From the NCBI RefSeq assembly GCF_036788415.1, contig NZ_DAIQNN010000006.1:21097-85096 (forward strand): 64,000 nucleotides of DNA, in the 5' to 3' direction. A program made the translations under genes and the position numbers. Shown here in pieces: positions 54,760 to 64,000 of the stretch; the first letter of the stretch is position 1, and every line of letters starts with the position of its first letter. This DNA comes from Rubrimonas sp036788415. Lineage in GTDB: Bacteria; Pseudomonadota; Alphaproteobacteria; Rhodobacterales; Rhodobacteraceae. The notes beneath the pieces were generated by a model that worked only from the letters and a program-made list of their open reading frames with translations, was not told where the DNA came from and searched no databases.

Positions 54760-55400
54760 TCAACCGAGCGCCGCCTCGACCTGCCGCGTCACCTCGCCGA
54801 TCTCGGCCATGCCGTCGACGTCGCGCAGCTTGCCCGTGGCCTTGTAATAGGCGATCAGCGGGGCCGTTTCGGCGTGATATTCCTTCAGGCGCGCCGCAAC
54901 TGTCTCGGCGTTGTCGTCCTTGCGGCGCTTGAACTCGGTCGACCCGCACTTGTCGCAGACGCCGGCGACGGCAGGGGCCTTGTCGACGTCGTGATACCCC
55001 TCGCCGCAATTGGCGCAGGTGTAGCGGCCCGAGATGCGCCCGACCATCGCCGCGTCGTCCACCACCATGTTGACGACGGCGTCGAGCGTCATGCCCTTCT
55101 CGGCGAGCAGCCCGTCGAGCGCCTCAGCCTGCGGCGTGGTGCGCGGGAAGCCGTCGAAGATCACGCCCGCCTTCACGTCCGGCGCGTCGAGGCGGTCGCC
55201 GACGACGCCGATCACGATGTCGTCCGAGACGAGGCCGCCGGCCTTCATCACCGCCTCCGCCTTGCGCCCGACATCGGTGCCCGCCGTCACCGCGGCGCGC
55301 AGCATGTCGCCGGTGGACAGCTGCACCAACCCGCGCCGCTCCATCAGGATGCGCGCCTGCGTGCCCTTGCCCGCCCCCGGCGGCCCCAGAAGAATGATGT

Positions 55401-55404
<4 letters not shown>
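54760..55404 (-). CDS. adk: Adenylate kinase with zinc-type lid
   Basis: A 214-residue kinase. P-loop GPPGAGKGTQ is at residues 7-16, GFPRT follows, and the lid has four cysteines (CANC and CDKC), the zinc-binding form. It keeps AMP, ADP and ATP in balance. The start is GTG at 55404, overlapping the secY stop (GTGA). It is the usual gene after secY. Confidence 0.97.
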
Positions 55405-56735
<1,331 letters not shown>

Positions 56736-56775
56736 GGTCTTCCTTTCCGCCCCGCGCGGGGGCCGTCAGCCTGAC

Positions 56776-57288
56776 TTACGCCTGCGCCGCCTCGCGCGCG
56801 GCGCGGGCTGCGGCGCGGCGCTTGGCGATCACGTCGATGACTTCGACCTTGCCGCCCGCCTTTTCAACCGCAGCGATCGCCGCAGCCGACGCGCCGGCGA
56901 CTTCGAGGGTCAGCGCCGTCGACAGCTCGCCCTTGGCCAGCAGCCGCACGCCGTCGAGCTTGCGCCGGATCACGCCCGCAGCCAGCAGCCGGTCCTCGTC
57001 GATCACGCCCGTCGCGTCGATCGCGCCGCGTTCCAGCGCGCGCGTCAGCGTGACGAGGTTGATCACGGCGAAGCTCTTGGGGTCGATGCTGTTGAAGCCG
57101 CGCTTCGGCAAACGCCGATGCAGCGGCATCTGGCCGCCCTCATAACCCTTGATCGCGACGCCCGACCGCGAGGTCTGGCCCTTGATGCCGCGCCCGGCGG
57201 TCTTGCCCTTGCCGGAGCCGGGGCCGCGGCCGACGCGCTTCTTGGTCTTGGTCGCGCCGGGATTGTCGCGCAGTTCGTGCAGTTTCAT
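56776..57288 (-). CDS. rplO: 50S ribosomal protein L15
   Basis: A 170-residue uL15. It starts MKLHELRDNPGATK and has the basic KKRVGRGPGSGKGKTAGRG, EGGQMPLHRRLPKRGF and the Ala-rich C-terminus with a helical extension. ATG 57288 has GGAGACA just upstream. 120 bases separate it from rpmD. Confidence 0.97.
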   Translation of the reverse strand: MKLHELRDNPGATKTKKRVGRGPGSGKGKTAGRGIKGQTSRSGVAIKGYEGGQMPLHRRLPKRGFNSIDPKSFAVINLVTLTRALERGAIDATGVIDEDRLLAAGVIRRKLDGVRLLAKGELSTALTLEVAGASAAAIAAVEKAGGKVEVIDVIAKRRAAARAAREAAQA

Positions 57289-57408
57289 GACGCTGTCTCC
57301 TCTGGTCGGATGCGGGGGCGGCGTCACGGCCCCTCGCCCACGACAAGCGGCCCTGCGAGAGGGTCCGCGCAAGCTCCGATCAGGCCGACCGGAGCGCAGG
57401 GCGCGGCG

Positions 57409-57597
57409 TCAGCCGCGCTCCTCGACGATCTTCGCGAGATGCGGGATCGAGTTCACCATGCCGCGCACGGCGGGCGTGTCTTCGAGCTCGCGCGTGCGGT
57501 GCATCTTGTTCAGCCCGAGCCCGATCAGCGTCTGGCGCTGCTTGGCGGGGCGGCGGATCGGGCTGCCGATCTGCTGGACGACGATGGTCTTGGCCAT
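57409..57597 (-). CDS. rpmD: 50S ribosomal protein L30
   Basis: A 62-residue uL30: VVQQIGSPIRRPAKQRQTLIG, LNKMHRTRELEDTPAVRGM and VNSIPHLAKIVEE. ATG 57597 follows GAGGAGCGCG; normal length. Lies between rpsE and rplO. Confidence 0.97.
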   Translation of the reverse strand: MAKTIVVQQIGSPIRRPAKQRQTLIGLGLNKMHRTRELEDTPAVRGMVNSIPHLAKIVEERG

Positions 57598-57608
57598 GCT
57601 CGCGCTCC

Positions 57609-58220
57609 TCACTCGGCCATCGCCGCTTCGGACTCGACGTCCATCGGCGCTTCGTCGCGGCGCGGCAGGATGTCGGAGACCTTCTTGCCGCGACGCGATG
57701 CGACCTGGCGCGGGCTGGTCTCGCGGCCAAGGCCGGAGAAGGTCGCGCGCACCATGTTGTAGGGGTTCTGCGTGCCGATCGACTTGGCGACCACGTCCTG
57801 CACGCCGAGCATCTCGAAGACGGCGCGCATCGGGCCGCCCGCGATGATGCCGGTGCCGGCCGGCGCCGTGCGCATCACCACCTTGCCCGCGCCGTGGCGG
57901 CCCTCGATGTCGTGATGCAGCGTGCGCCCCTCGCGCAGGGGAACGCGGATCATCGCGCGCTTGGCCTCCTCGGTCGCCTTGCGGATCGCCTCGGGCACTT
58001 CGCGGGCCTTGCCCGAGCCGTAGCCGACGCGGCCCTTCTGGTCGCCCACGACGACGAGCGCCGCGAAGCCGAAGCGCTTGCCGCCCTTCACCGTCTTGGA
58101 GACGCGGTTGATCGCGACGAGGCGGTCCTGAAACTCAGGCTCCTCGCGTTCGCGACGGTCGCGCCGGTCGCCCCGGTCGCGGCCGCCCTGGCCGCCGCGG
58201 CGGTCGTCTTCTCTCGCCAT
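57609..58220 (-). CDS. rpsE: 30S ribosomal protein S5
   Basis: A 203-residue uS5. After a long Arg/Asp/Gly-rich N-terminal extension (residues 1-27, unusually charged but common in alphaproteobacteria) come VAINRVSKTVKGGKRFGFAAL, GRVGYGSGKAREVPEAI and APAGTGIIAGGPMRAVFE. The C-terminus has extra charged residues. Confidence 0.97.
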   Translation of the reverse strand: MAREDDRRGGQGGRDRGDRRDRREREEPEFQDRLVAINRVSKTVKGGKRFGFAALVVVGDQKGRVGYGSGKAREVPEAIRKATEEAKRAMIRVPLREGRTLHHDIEGRHGAGKVVMRTAPAGTGIIAGGPMRAVFEMLGVQDVVAKSIGTQNPYNMVRATFSGLGRETSPRQVASRRGKKVSDILPRRDEAPMDVESEAAMAE

Positions 58221-58230
58221 CTCGGCCCCC

Positions 58231-58590
58231 TCAGAAGTTCAGGCCGCCCTCGCGGGCGGCGTCGGCGAGCGCCTTGATCTTCCCGTGGAAGATGAAGCCG
58301 CCGCGGTCGAAATACGCAGTCTCAACGCCGGCCGCCTTCGCGCGCTCGGCGATCGCCTTGCCCACGACCGCCGCCGCTTCGAGGTTGTTCTTGCCGACCA
58401 CGCCGAGCGCCGGCTCGAGCGACGACGCGGCGGCCAGCGTGCGGCCGTTCATGTCGTCGATCAGCTGAACATAGATGTTCTTGGACGAGCGGTGCACCGA
58501 CAGGCGCGGCTTGCCGTTCGCGGATTTGCGGAGTTTGGAGCGCACGCGCATGCGGCGGCGCTCGAAGAGCTTGAGCTTGCTGTTCGCCAT
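58231..58590 (-). CDS. rplR: 50S ribosomal protein L18
   Basis: A 119-residue uL18: RRRMRVRSKLRKSANGKPRLSV, RSSKNIYVQLIDD and FDRGGFIFHGKIKALADAARE. Binds 5S rRNA with L5. Ten-base spacing to both neighbours. Confidence 0.97.
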   Translation of the reverse strand: MANSKLKLFERRRMRVRSKLRKSANGKPRLSVHRSSKNIYVQLIDDMNGRTLAAASSLEPALGVVGKNNLEAAAVVGKAIAERAKAAGVETAYFDRGGFIFHGKIKALADAAREGGLNF

Positions 58591-58600
58591 GGTGCGCCCC

Positions 58601-59134
58601 TTACTTCTTCTTGCCTTCCTTGCGGAAGATGAACTCGCCCTTGTACTTCACGCCTTTGCCCTTGTAGGGCTCGGGCCGGCGCCAGTCGCGGATTTCCGCC
58701 GCGACCTGCCCGACCAGCTGCTGGTCGGCGCCGGTGATCGCGATCTCGGTCGGCTTCGCGCAGACGATGTCGACCCCCTCCGGGATCGCGTAGTCGACGT
58801 CGTGGCTGTAGCCGAGCGCGAGCTTCAACGTCTTGCCCTGCACCGCGGCGCGATAACCGACGCCGACGATTTCAAGCTCTTTCTTGAAGCCCTCGCTGAC
58901 GCCCTTCGCCAGATTGGCGATCTGCGTGCGCGTCATGCCCCATTGCTGGCGGGCGCGCTTGCTCTCACCGCGGGGACGCACGGTGATCACGTCGCCGTCG
59001 AGCGCGATGGTCACGTCGTCGGTGGCGGTGAACTTGCGCGAGCCCTTCGGCCCTTTGGCCTCGACGGTCTGCCCCGACACCGACCAGGTGACGCCCTTGG
59101 GCGCGGGGATCGGCAGTTTTCCGATGCGCGACAT
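58601..59134 (-). CDS. rplF: 50S ribosomal protein L6
   Basis: A 177-residue uL6: MSRIGKLPIPAPKGV at the start, GMTRTQIANLAKGVSEGFKKEL in the middle and RRPEPYKGKGVKYKGE at the end. ATG 59134 is preceded by GGAGGGACCC; normal length for the family. Confidence 0.97.
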   Translation of the reverse strand: MSRIGKLPIPAPKGVTWSVSGQTVEAKGPKGSRKFTATDDVTIALDGDVITVRPRGESKRARQQWGMTRTQIANLAKGVSEGFKKELEIVGVGYRAAVQGKTLKLALGYSHDVDYAIPEGVDIVCAKPTEIAITGADQQLVGQVAAEIRDWRRPEPYKGKGVKYKGEFIFRKEGKKK

Positions 59135-59144
59135 GGGTCCCTCC

Positions 59145-59543
59145 TCAGAACACGGTGCAGAGCACTTCGCCGCCGACATTGTCGGCGCGCGCGCGCGCAT
59201 CGGACATCACGCCGCGGGGCGTCGAGACGATCGCCACGCCCAGCCCGTTGCGCACCGACGGAAGGGTCTTCACCCCCGAATAGGTGCGCCGGCCCGGCGT
59301 GGAGACCCGCTTGATCTCGCGGATCACGGGGCGGCCCTCATGATATTTCAGCGAAATCTCGATCTCGGGCTTGCCGTCGGCGGAGACCGCCATCTCGAAG
59401 CCACGGATGTAGCCTTCGGACTGCAGCACCTCCAGCACGCGGCGGCGCAGCGTCGAAGCCGGCGTGCGGACGACGGACTTGCCGCGCATCTGCGCATTGC
59501 GGATGCGGGTTAGCATGTCGCCGAGCGGATCGTTCATGCTCAT
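59145..59543 (-). CDS. rpsH: 30S ribosomal protein S8
   Basis: A 132-residue uS8: MNDPLGDMLTRIRNAQMRGK, LEVLQSEGYIRGFE, RVSTPGRRTYSG and VSTPRGVMSDARAR. The first ATG (59543) and the next (59537) are both possible starts. Confidence 0.97.
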   Translation of the reverse strand: MSMNDPLGDMLTRIRNAQMRGKSVVRTPASTLRRRVLEVLQSEGYIRGFEMAVSADGKPEIEISLKYHEGRPVIREIKRVSTPGRRTYSGVKTLPSVRNGLGVAIVSTPRGVMSDARARADNVGGEVLCTVF

Positions 59544-59553
59544 CGGATCCCCC

Positions 59554-59859
59554 TCACCAGCTCGACTTGACCATGCCGGGGATCTGGCCCATCGAGGCGA
59601 GATCGCGCAGCGCGATGCGGCTCATCCGCAGCTTGCGGTAGAACGCCTTGGGACGGCCCGACACTTCGCAGCGGTTGTGCAGCCGCGTCGGCGAGGCGTT
59701 GCGCGGCATCTTCGCGAGCTTCAGCCGCGCCTTGAACCGCTCCTCCATCGGACGGTCGGTGTCCGACGCGATCTCCTTCAGCCGCGCCCGACGGGCCGCG
59801 AACTTCTCGACCAGAGCGGCGCGCTTCTTTTCGCGCTCGATCATGCTCACTTTCGCCAT
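59554..59859 (-). CDS. rpsN: 30S ribosomal protein S14
   Basis: A 101-residue uS14 of the long, cysteine-poor form that does not bind zinc. It has MAKVSMIEREKKRAALVEKF, LPRNASPTR-like MPRNASPTRLHNRCEVSGRP and a C-terminus ending PGMVKSSW. Confidence 0.97.
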   Translation of the reverse strand: MAKVSMIEREKKRAALVEKFAARRARLKEIASDTDRPMEERFKARLKLAKMPRNASPTRLHNRCEVSGRPKAFYRKLRMSRIALRDLASMGQIPGMVKSSW

Positions 59860-59874
59860 GATGCTTCCTCCGCC

Positions 59875-60435
59875 TCAGGCCCGGAACGGCAGGTTGAAAT
59901 GCTTCAGCAGCGCCCGCGCCTCGGCGTCGGTCTTGGCCGTCGTCGTGAAGACGATGTCCATGCCCCACATCTGTTCGATCTTGTCGTATTCGATCTCGGG
60001 GAACACGATGTGCTCCTTGAGACCCATCGCGAAATTGCCGCGCCCGTCGAAGCTCTTGGGGTTCAGGCCGCGGAAGTCGCGGATGCGCGGCATCGCCACC
60101 GTCACCAGACGGTCGAGAAAGTCGAACATCCGGTCGCCGCGCAGCGTCACCTTCACGCCGATGGGCATCTGCTCGCGCAACTTGAACCCCGCGATCGAGT
60201 TCTTGGCCTTGGTGATCACCGGCTTCTGGCCGGCGATGCGCATCAGATCGTCATGCGCGGCCTTGATCTTCTTGCTGTCGCCGGTGGCCTCGCCCACGCC
60301 CATATTGAGCGTGATCTTCTCCAGCTTCGGCGCCATCATAGCGTTCTTGTAGCCGAATTCCTCGACCAGCTTCGGCTTGATGACGTCGTTGTAGTGGACG
60401 CGCAGGCGCGAGACGTAAGTGGTTTCGTCAAGCAT
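59875..60435 (-). CDS. rplE: 50S ribosomal protein L5
   Basis: A 186-residue uL5: PKLVEEFGYKNAMMAPKLEKI, NMGVGEATGDSK, AGQKPVITKAKNSIAGFKLRE (first part) and DIVFTTTAKTDAEARALLKHF. The start lies inside the end of rplX (eight-base overlap), which suggests coupled translation. Confidence 0.97.
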   Translation of the reverse strand: MLDETTYVSRLRVHYNDVIKPKLVEEFGYKNAMMAPKLEKITLNMGVGEATGDSKKIKAAHDDLMRIAGQKPVITKAKNSIAGFKLREQMPIGVKVTLRGDRMFDFLDRLVTVAMPRIRDFRGLNPKSFDGRGNFAMGLKEHIVFPEIEYDKIEQMWGMDIVFTTTAKTDAEARALLKHFNLPFRA

Positions 60436-60742
60436 CGAGGACCTCCCCGGACTTCTTCGCGAAGCGCACCTTGCGCCCGTCCACCACCTTGAAGCCGACG
60501 CGGGTCGGCTCGCCGGTCTTGGGATCGACGATGGCGAGATTGGACAGCTGGATCGGCGCTTCCTTGGGGATGCGGCCGCCCTGGCTCTGCTGGCTCTGGC
60601 GGGTGTGCCGGATCACGGTGTTGACGCCCGTCACCACGGCGCGGCCTTCGGCGGGCATCACTTTGGCGATCTCGCCCTGCTTGCCCTTGTCGCGGCCCGT
60701 CAGCACGACGACCTTGTCGCCCTTCTTGAGCTTGGCGGCCAT
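60428..60742 (-). CDS. rplX: 50S ribosomal protein L24
   Basis: A 104-residue uL24 with the KOW motif KLKKGDKVVVLTGRDKGKQG, followed by GVNTVIRHTRQSQQSQGG. It starts within the rplN stop (TGATG) and overlaps rplE. Confidence 0.97.
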   Translation of the reverse strand: MAAKLKKGDKVVVLTGRDKGKQGEIAKVMPAEGRAVVTGVNTVIRHTRQSQQSQGGRIPKEAPIQLSNLAIVDPKTGEPTRVGFKVVDGRKVRFAKKSGEVLDA

Positions 60743-61110
60743 CACAGCACCTCCGGCGCGAGGCTGATGATCTTCATGAAGTTCTTGGCGCGCAGCTCGC
60801 GCACGACCGGCCCGAAGATGCGGGTGCCGACCGGCTCGCCCTGCTTGTTCAGGATGACGGCGGCGTTGCGGTCGAAGCGGATGGCGGTGCCGTCCTCGCG
60901 GCGCACTTCCTTGGCCGTGCGCACGATCACCGCCTTGTGCACGTCGCCCTTCTTCACGCGGCCGCGGGGGATGGCCTCCTTGACGGAGACCACGATCACG
61001 TCGCCGACCGAAGCGTATTTGCGCTTGGCGCCGCCAAGCACCTTGATGCACTGGACGCGCCGCGCGCCGGAATTGTCGGCGACGTCCAGATTGGACTGCA
61101 TCTGGATCAT
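60742..61110 (-). CDS. rplN: 50S ribosomal protein L14
   Basis: A 122-residue uL14: MIQMQSNLDVADNSGARRVQ, VSVKEAIPRGRVKKGDVHKA, RFDRNAAVILN and GTRIFGPVVRELR. The most conserved ribosomal protein of this block; normal length. Confidence 0.98.
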   Translation of the reverse strand: MIQMQSNLDVADNSGARRVQCIKVLGGAKRKYASVGDVIVVSVKEAIPRGRVKKGDVHKAVIVRTAKEVRREDGTAIRFDRNAAVILNKQGEPVGTRIFGPVVRELRAKNFMKIISLAPEVL

Positions 61111-61169
61111 GAGGATCGCTCCTGACCTTCGGGAACCAGTCCCGGGGTTTCACGAGCCGGGGGAATGAC

Positions 61170-61415
61170 TTACGCTTCGAGCGAAGCGTCGGTCACGACC
61201 TCCCAGCACTTGTTCTTCGACACCGGACGGCACTCGCGGATGCGGACGACGTCGCCGATCTGGCAGGCGTTGGCCTCGTCATGCGCGCGGTACTTCTTGC
61301 TCGACCGGACGGTCTTCTTCATCACCGGGTGGGTGAAGCGGCGTTCGACGAGGACCGTCACGGTCTTGTCGTTCTTGTCGCTCACGACCTTGCCCTGGAG
61401 AATGCGCTTGGGCAT
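61170..61415 (-). CDS. rpsQ: 30S ribosomal protein S17
   Basis: An 81-residue uS17: MPKRILQGKVVSDKNDKTVT, ERRFTHPVMKKTVRSSKKY and GDVVRIRECRPVSKNKCWEV. It is followed by a 59-base gap before rplN. Confidence 0.97.
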   Translation of the reverse strand: MPKRILQGKVVSDKNDKTVTVLVERRFTHPVMKKTVRSSKKYRAHDEANACQIGDVVRIRECRPVSKNKCWEVVTDASLEA

Positions 61416-61419
61416 CAGA

Positions 61420-61623
61420 TCACTCCGCAGCCGCTTGCGCGGCCTTTTCGTTGAGCACGGTCAGCACACGCGCCGCATCGCGGCGAACGGCCTTGAACCG
61501 CGCGGTATTCTCCAGCTGACCGGTGGCCCGCTGGAAGCGCAGATTGAACGACTCCTTCTTCAGCTTCGCGAGATCCTCGCGCAGCTGGTCCGGGGTCTTC
61601 TCGCGCAGATCGGCCGCTTTCAT
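61420..61623 (-). CDS. rpmC: 50S ribosomal protein L29
   Basis: A 67-residue uL29: MKAADLREKTPDQLREDLAK, FNLRFQRATGQLENTARF and RRDAARVLTVLNEK. ATG 61623 is preceded by GGAGACGTCGCG; upstream frame is not conserved. Confidence 0.97.
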   Translation of the reverse strand: MKAADLREKTPDQLREDLAKLKKESFNLRFQRATGQLENTARFKAVRRDAARVLTVLNEKAAQAAAE

Positions 61624-61684
61624 CGCGACGTCTCCTCTAGCTGCGAAACGAAACGCGAGCACCGGCGCCGGGGAAGCCCCCAGC

Positions 61685-62098
61685 TCACCAGTCCTCGCGC
61701 TGGACGAAACGGGTCTTGACCGGCAGCTTCATCGCCGCCAGCCTGAGCGCTTCCTCTGCCACAGGCAGGGGCACGCCGTCAATCTCGAACATGATGCGGC
61801 CAGGCTTCACCTTCGCCGCCCAGTATTCGACAGAACCCTTCCCCTTGCCCATGCGGACTTCGGTGGGCTTCTGGGTCACCGGCACGTCGGGGAAGATGCG
61901 GATCCACACGCGCCCCTGACGCTTCATGTGGCGCGTCATGGCGCGGCGCGCCGCCTCGATCTGCCGGGCGGTGATCCGCTCCGGCTCGACCGCCTTCAGG
62001 CCGTACTCGCCGAAATTCAGCGTCGTGCCGCCCTTGGCTTCGCCATGGATCCGGCCCTTGAACTGCTTTCGGAATTTGGTCCGCTTCGGGGAAAGCAT
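61685..62098 (-). CDS. rplP: 50S ribosomal protein L16
   Basis: A 137-residue uL16: MLSPKRTKFRKQFKGRIHG, GEYGLKAVEPERITARQIEA and RVWIRIFPDVPVTQKPTEVR. Normal length; sits between rpsC and rpmC. Confidence 0.98.
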   Translation of the reverse strand: MLSPKRTKFRKQFKGRIHGEAKGGTTLNFGEYGLKAVEPERITARQIEAARRAMTRHMKRQGRVWIRIFPDVPVTQKPTEVRMGKGKGSVEYWAAKVKPGRIMFEIDGVPLPVAEEALRLAAMKLPVKTRFVQREDW

Positions 62099-62119
62099 CG
62101 CGATTCTCCTTCAGCGCGC

Positions 62120-62848
62120 TCAGCGGTTGGGGCGCGGGCCGCGATCGCGGTCGCCGCCCGGTCGGCCGCCGCCGCCCTGCTGCATCTCTTCCTGACGGCG
62201 GTCGCGCGCCTGCGGGTCGTGCTCCATGATCTCGCCCTTGAAGATCCAGACCTTGATCCCGCAGATGCCGTAGGCGGTCTTCGCCTCGGCCACCGCATAG
62301 TCGATGTCGGCGCGCAGCGTGTGCAGCGGCACCCGGCCCTCGCGATACCATTCGGTCCGCGCGATCTCGGCCCCGCCGAGACGGCCGGCCGCGTTGATGC
62401 GGATGCCCTGCGCGCCCATCTTCATCGAGGTCTGCACCGCGCGCTTGAGCGCCCGGCGGAAGCCCACGCGGCGCTCGAGCTGCTGGGCGATGTTCTCGGC
62501 CACCAGCTGCGCGTCGAGTTCGGGCTTGCGAATCTCGACGATGTTGAGATGCAGTTCCGATTTGGTGAGCTTGGCGACCTTGGCGCGCAGCTTCTCGATG
62601 TCGGCGCCCTTCTTGCCGATGATCACGCCCGGACGCGCCGTGTGGATCGTCACGCGGCACTTGCGGTGCGGCCGTTCGATCACGACGCGGCTGATGCCGG
62701 CCTGACCGCATTCCTTCTTGATGAACTCGCGGATGCGCAGATCCTCGTGCAGAAGGCGCGCGTAATCCTTGCTTTCGGCGAACCAGCGGCTGTCCCAGGT
62801 GCGGTTGACCTGCAGACGCAGTCCGATCGGATTGACTTTGTGACCCAT
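62120..62848 (-). CDS. rpsC: 30S ribosomal protein S3
   Basis: A 242-residue uS3: MGHKVNPIGLRLQVNRTWDS, the KH-domain PGVIIGKKGADIEKLR, GIRINAAGRLGGAEIARTEW and YGICGIKVWIFKGE. The C-terminal tail is basic and Gly/Gln-rich. The start overlaps the rplV stop (TGATG). Confidence 0.98.
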   Translation of the reverse strand: MGHKVNPIGLRLQVNRTWDSRWFAESKDYARLLHEDLRIREFIKKECGQAGISRVVIERPHRKCRVTIHTARPGVIIGKKGADIEKLRAKVAKLTKSELHLNIVEIRKPELDAQLVAENIAQQLERRVGFRRALKRAVQTSMKMGAQGIRINAAGRLGGAEIARTEWYREGRVPLHTLRADIDYAVAEAKTAYGICGIKVWIFKGEIMEHDPQARDRRQEEMQQGGGGRPGGDRDRGPRPNR

Positions 62849-63225
62849 CAGACCTGCTCCTCCTGGCGAACCTTGATCGTGATCTGGCTGAACGGCTTCA
62901 GAATCTTGCCGTAGCGCCCGCGCGCGCGAGGCTGGCCGCGCTTGAGCACGAGGCTCTTGCCGACCCAGGCCTCGGCCACGATCAGATCGTCCACATCGAG
63001 GCTGTGGTTGTTCTCGGCGTTCGCGATCGCGCTCTGCAGCGTCTTGCGCACGTCGATGGCGACGCGCTTCTTGCTGAAGGCGAGATCGGCGAGCGCCTTG
63101 GCGACCGGCTTCTTGCGGATCAGCGCAGCCACCAGATTGAGCTTCTGCGGACTCGTCTTCAGCATCTTGCTGGTCGCGAGCGCCTCGTTGTCGGCGGCGC
63201 GACGGGGATTGGCGTCCTGGCCCAT
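62848..63225 (-). CDS. rplV: 50S ribosomal protein L22
   Basis: A 125-residue uL22: MLKTSPQKLNLVAALIRKK, FSKKRVAIDVRKTLQSAIANAENN (parts) and GQPRARGRYGKILKPFSQITI. ATG 63225 follows GGAGGTAATC; two bases separate it from rpsS. Confidence 0.97.
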   Translation of the reverse strand: MGQDANPRRAADNEALATSKMLKTSPQKLNLVAALIRKKPVAKALADLAFSKKRVAIDVRKTLQSAIANAENNHSLDVDDLIVAEAWVGKSLVLKRGQPRARGRYGKILKPFSQITIKVRQEEQV

Positions 63226-63227
63226 GA

Positions 63228-63506
63228 TTACCTCCGCTTCGCCTTCTTGTCGGCGGCGTGGCCGTAATAGGTCCGGGTCGGCGAGAACTCGCCGAACTTG
63301 TGACCGATCATGTCCTCGGTCACGGCGACCGGGATGTGCTTCTGGCCGTTGTAGACGCCGAAGGTGAGTCCGACGAACTGCGGCAGGATGGTGCTCCGGC
63401 GCGACCAGATCTTGATCACGTCGTTGCGGCCCGAGGCGTGCGCCTTCTCGGCCTTCTTCAGGACGAAGGAATCGACGAAAGGACCCTTCCAGACGGAACG
63501 CGGCAT
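63228..63506 (-). CDS. rpsS: 30S ribosomal protein S19
   Basis: A 92-residue uS19: MPRSVWKGPFVDSFVLKKAE, IKIWSRRSTILPQFVG, YNGQKHIPVAVTEDMIGHKF and GEFSPTRTYYGHAADKKAKRR. Fifteen bases after rplB. Confidence 0.98.
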   Translation of the reverse strand: MPRSVWKGPFVDSFVLKKAEKAHASGRNDVIKIWSRRSTILPQFVGLTFGVYNGQKHIPVAVTEDMIGHKFGEFSPTRTYYGHAADKKAKRR

Positions 63507-63521
63507 GTGCCCGGGCCCCCC

Positions 63522-64000
63522 TTACTTTTTGCCTTTGCGCACGTGGCGCGAGCGGAGAATGTACTTGTCGGTGGACTTGTTGGACCGCGTCTTGGTCCCC
63601 TTGGTGTCCTTGCCCCAGGGCGTGACCGGGTGCCGACCGCCCGAGGTGCGGCCTTCGCCGCCGCCATGCGGGTGGTCGATCGGGTTCATCACGACGCCGC
63701 GCACCGAAGGCCGCTTGCCCTGATGTCGCGTGCGCCCGGCCTTGCCGAAGTTCTGGTTGCTGTTGTCGGGGTTCGAGACCGCGCCGACCGACGCCATGCA
63801 CTCCTGCCGAACCAGACGCAGCTCGCCCGACCCGAGGCGCAGCTGGGCGTAGCCGCCGCCGCGCCCGACGAACTGGGCGTAGGCGCCGGCGGCGCGCGCC
63901 ATCTGCCCGCCCTTGCCAGGCTTCATCTCGATGTTGTGCACGATCGTGCCGATCGGCATGCCGGAGAGCGGCATCGCGTTGCCGGGCTTCACGTCGACCT
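63522..64000 (-). CDS. rplB: 50S ribosomal protein L2, C-terminal part (cut by window edge)
   Basis: About 159 C-terminal residues of uL2 in frame from the edge (VDVKPGNAMPLSG...). The peptidyl-transferase-region motif MNPIDHPHGGGEGRT is present, as are GTIVHNIEMKPGKGGQMARAA (first part), CMASVGAVSNPDNSN and the basic end RHVRKGKK. The N-terminus lies beyond position 64000. It heads the S10-type part of the block. Confidence 0.97.
   Translation of the reverse strand, partial: VDVKPGNAMPLSGMPIGTIVHNIEMKPGKGGQMARAAGAYAQFVGRGGGYAQLRLGSGELRLVRQECMASVGAVSNPDNSNQNFGKAGRTRHQGKRPSVRGVVMNPIDHPHGGGEGRTSGGRHPVTPWGKDTKGTKTRSNKSTDKYILRSRHVRKGKK

Overview
The window is very GC-rich, densely packed bacterial chromosome. 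It looks alphaproteobacterial. The evidence is a small NDUFS4-type complex I accessory subunit, an ATP12-type F1 assembly chaperone, a fused indolepyruvate ferredoxin oxidoreductase, a dimeric eukaryote-like NADP-isocitrate dehydrogenase and a tmk-holB-tatD cluster. A Rhodobacterales-like relative fits best, but I cannot fix the genus from sequence alone. I see no insertion sequence, prophage or CRISPR array.

Layout. (1) 1-4238, minus strand: a membrane-linked [NiFe]-hydrogenase operon, transcribed hynD protease, HupH-type factor, hynS, isp1, isp2, hynL; hynL runs off the left edge. (2) 4411-7962, minus: a three-gene succinate dehydrogenase/fumarate reductase of the single-anchor (b558-like) type. 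Both operons have FNR-type palindromes in front of them, at 4330-4343 and 8034-8047. This suggests an anaerobic H2-to-quinone-to-fumarate module. (3) 8109-11977, minus: a TAXI-type TRAP transporter pair and a methyltransferase. (4) 12123-13337: icd. (5) 13366-22307: a C-P lyase locus, with phnF divergent from phnGHIJKLN. A LysM plus solute-binding-like secreted protein is translationally coupled to phnN, followed by a convergent DUF1045 gene and then phnM. No phnCDE transporter is present. (6) 22295-31858: a membrane alpha/beta hydrolase, ATP12, a HAD phosphatase, ycjX-ycjF, an orphan GAF/PAS histidine kinase, a flavin reductase, a GNAT and a solitary ABC ATPase.

(7) 32183-38140, plus: the NDUFS4-type subunit, tRNA-Arg(TCT), then dacC-tmk-holB-tatD, a PhnP-like metallo-hydrolase and an auxin-efflux-type carrier, nearly all overlapping. 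(8) 38160-46399: the fused indolepyruvate oxidoreductase, a Tat-exported alpha/beta hydrolase, potF-potG without potHI permeases, and a divergent PuuB-like oxidase. (9) 46403-51690, minus: ppk1, hda, an AI-2E/PerM-type membrane protein and hemH, then tRNA-Pro(CGG) on the plus strand. (10) 52139-64000, minus: the S10/spc/alpha ribosomal block from rplB (cut by the right edge) to rplQ, including secY, adk and rpoA.

The points most worth follow-up are the paired FNR-like sites over the hydrogenase and fumarate reductase-type operons, the LysM-solute-binding fusion inside the phn operon, and a set of strong inverted repeats in the alpha operon (two at its promoter, one between rpsK and rpoA, one between rpoA and rplQ). 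Many gene junctions are ATGA, GTGA or TGATG overlaps. Several starts are GTG or TTG, and I chose them from overlaps and ribosome binding sites.
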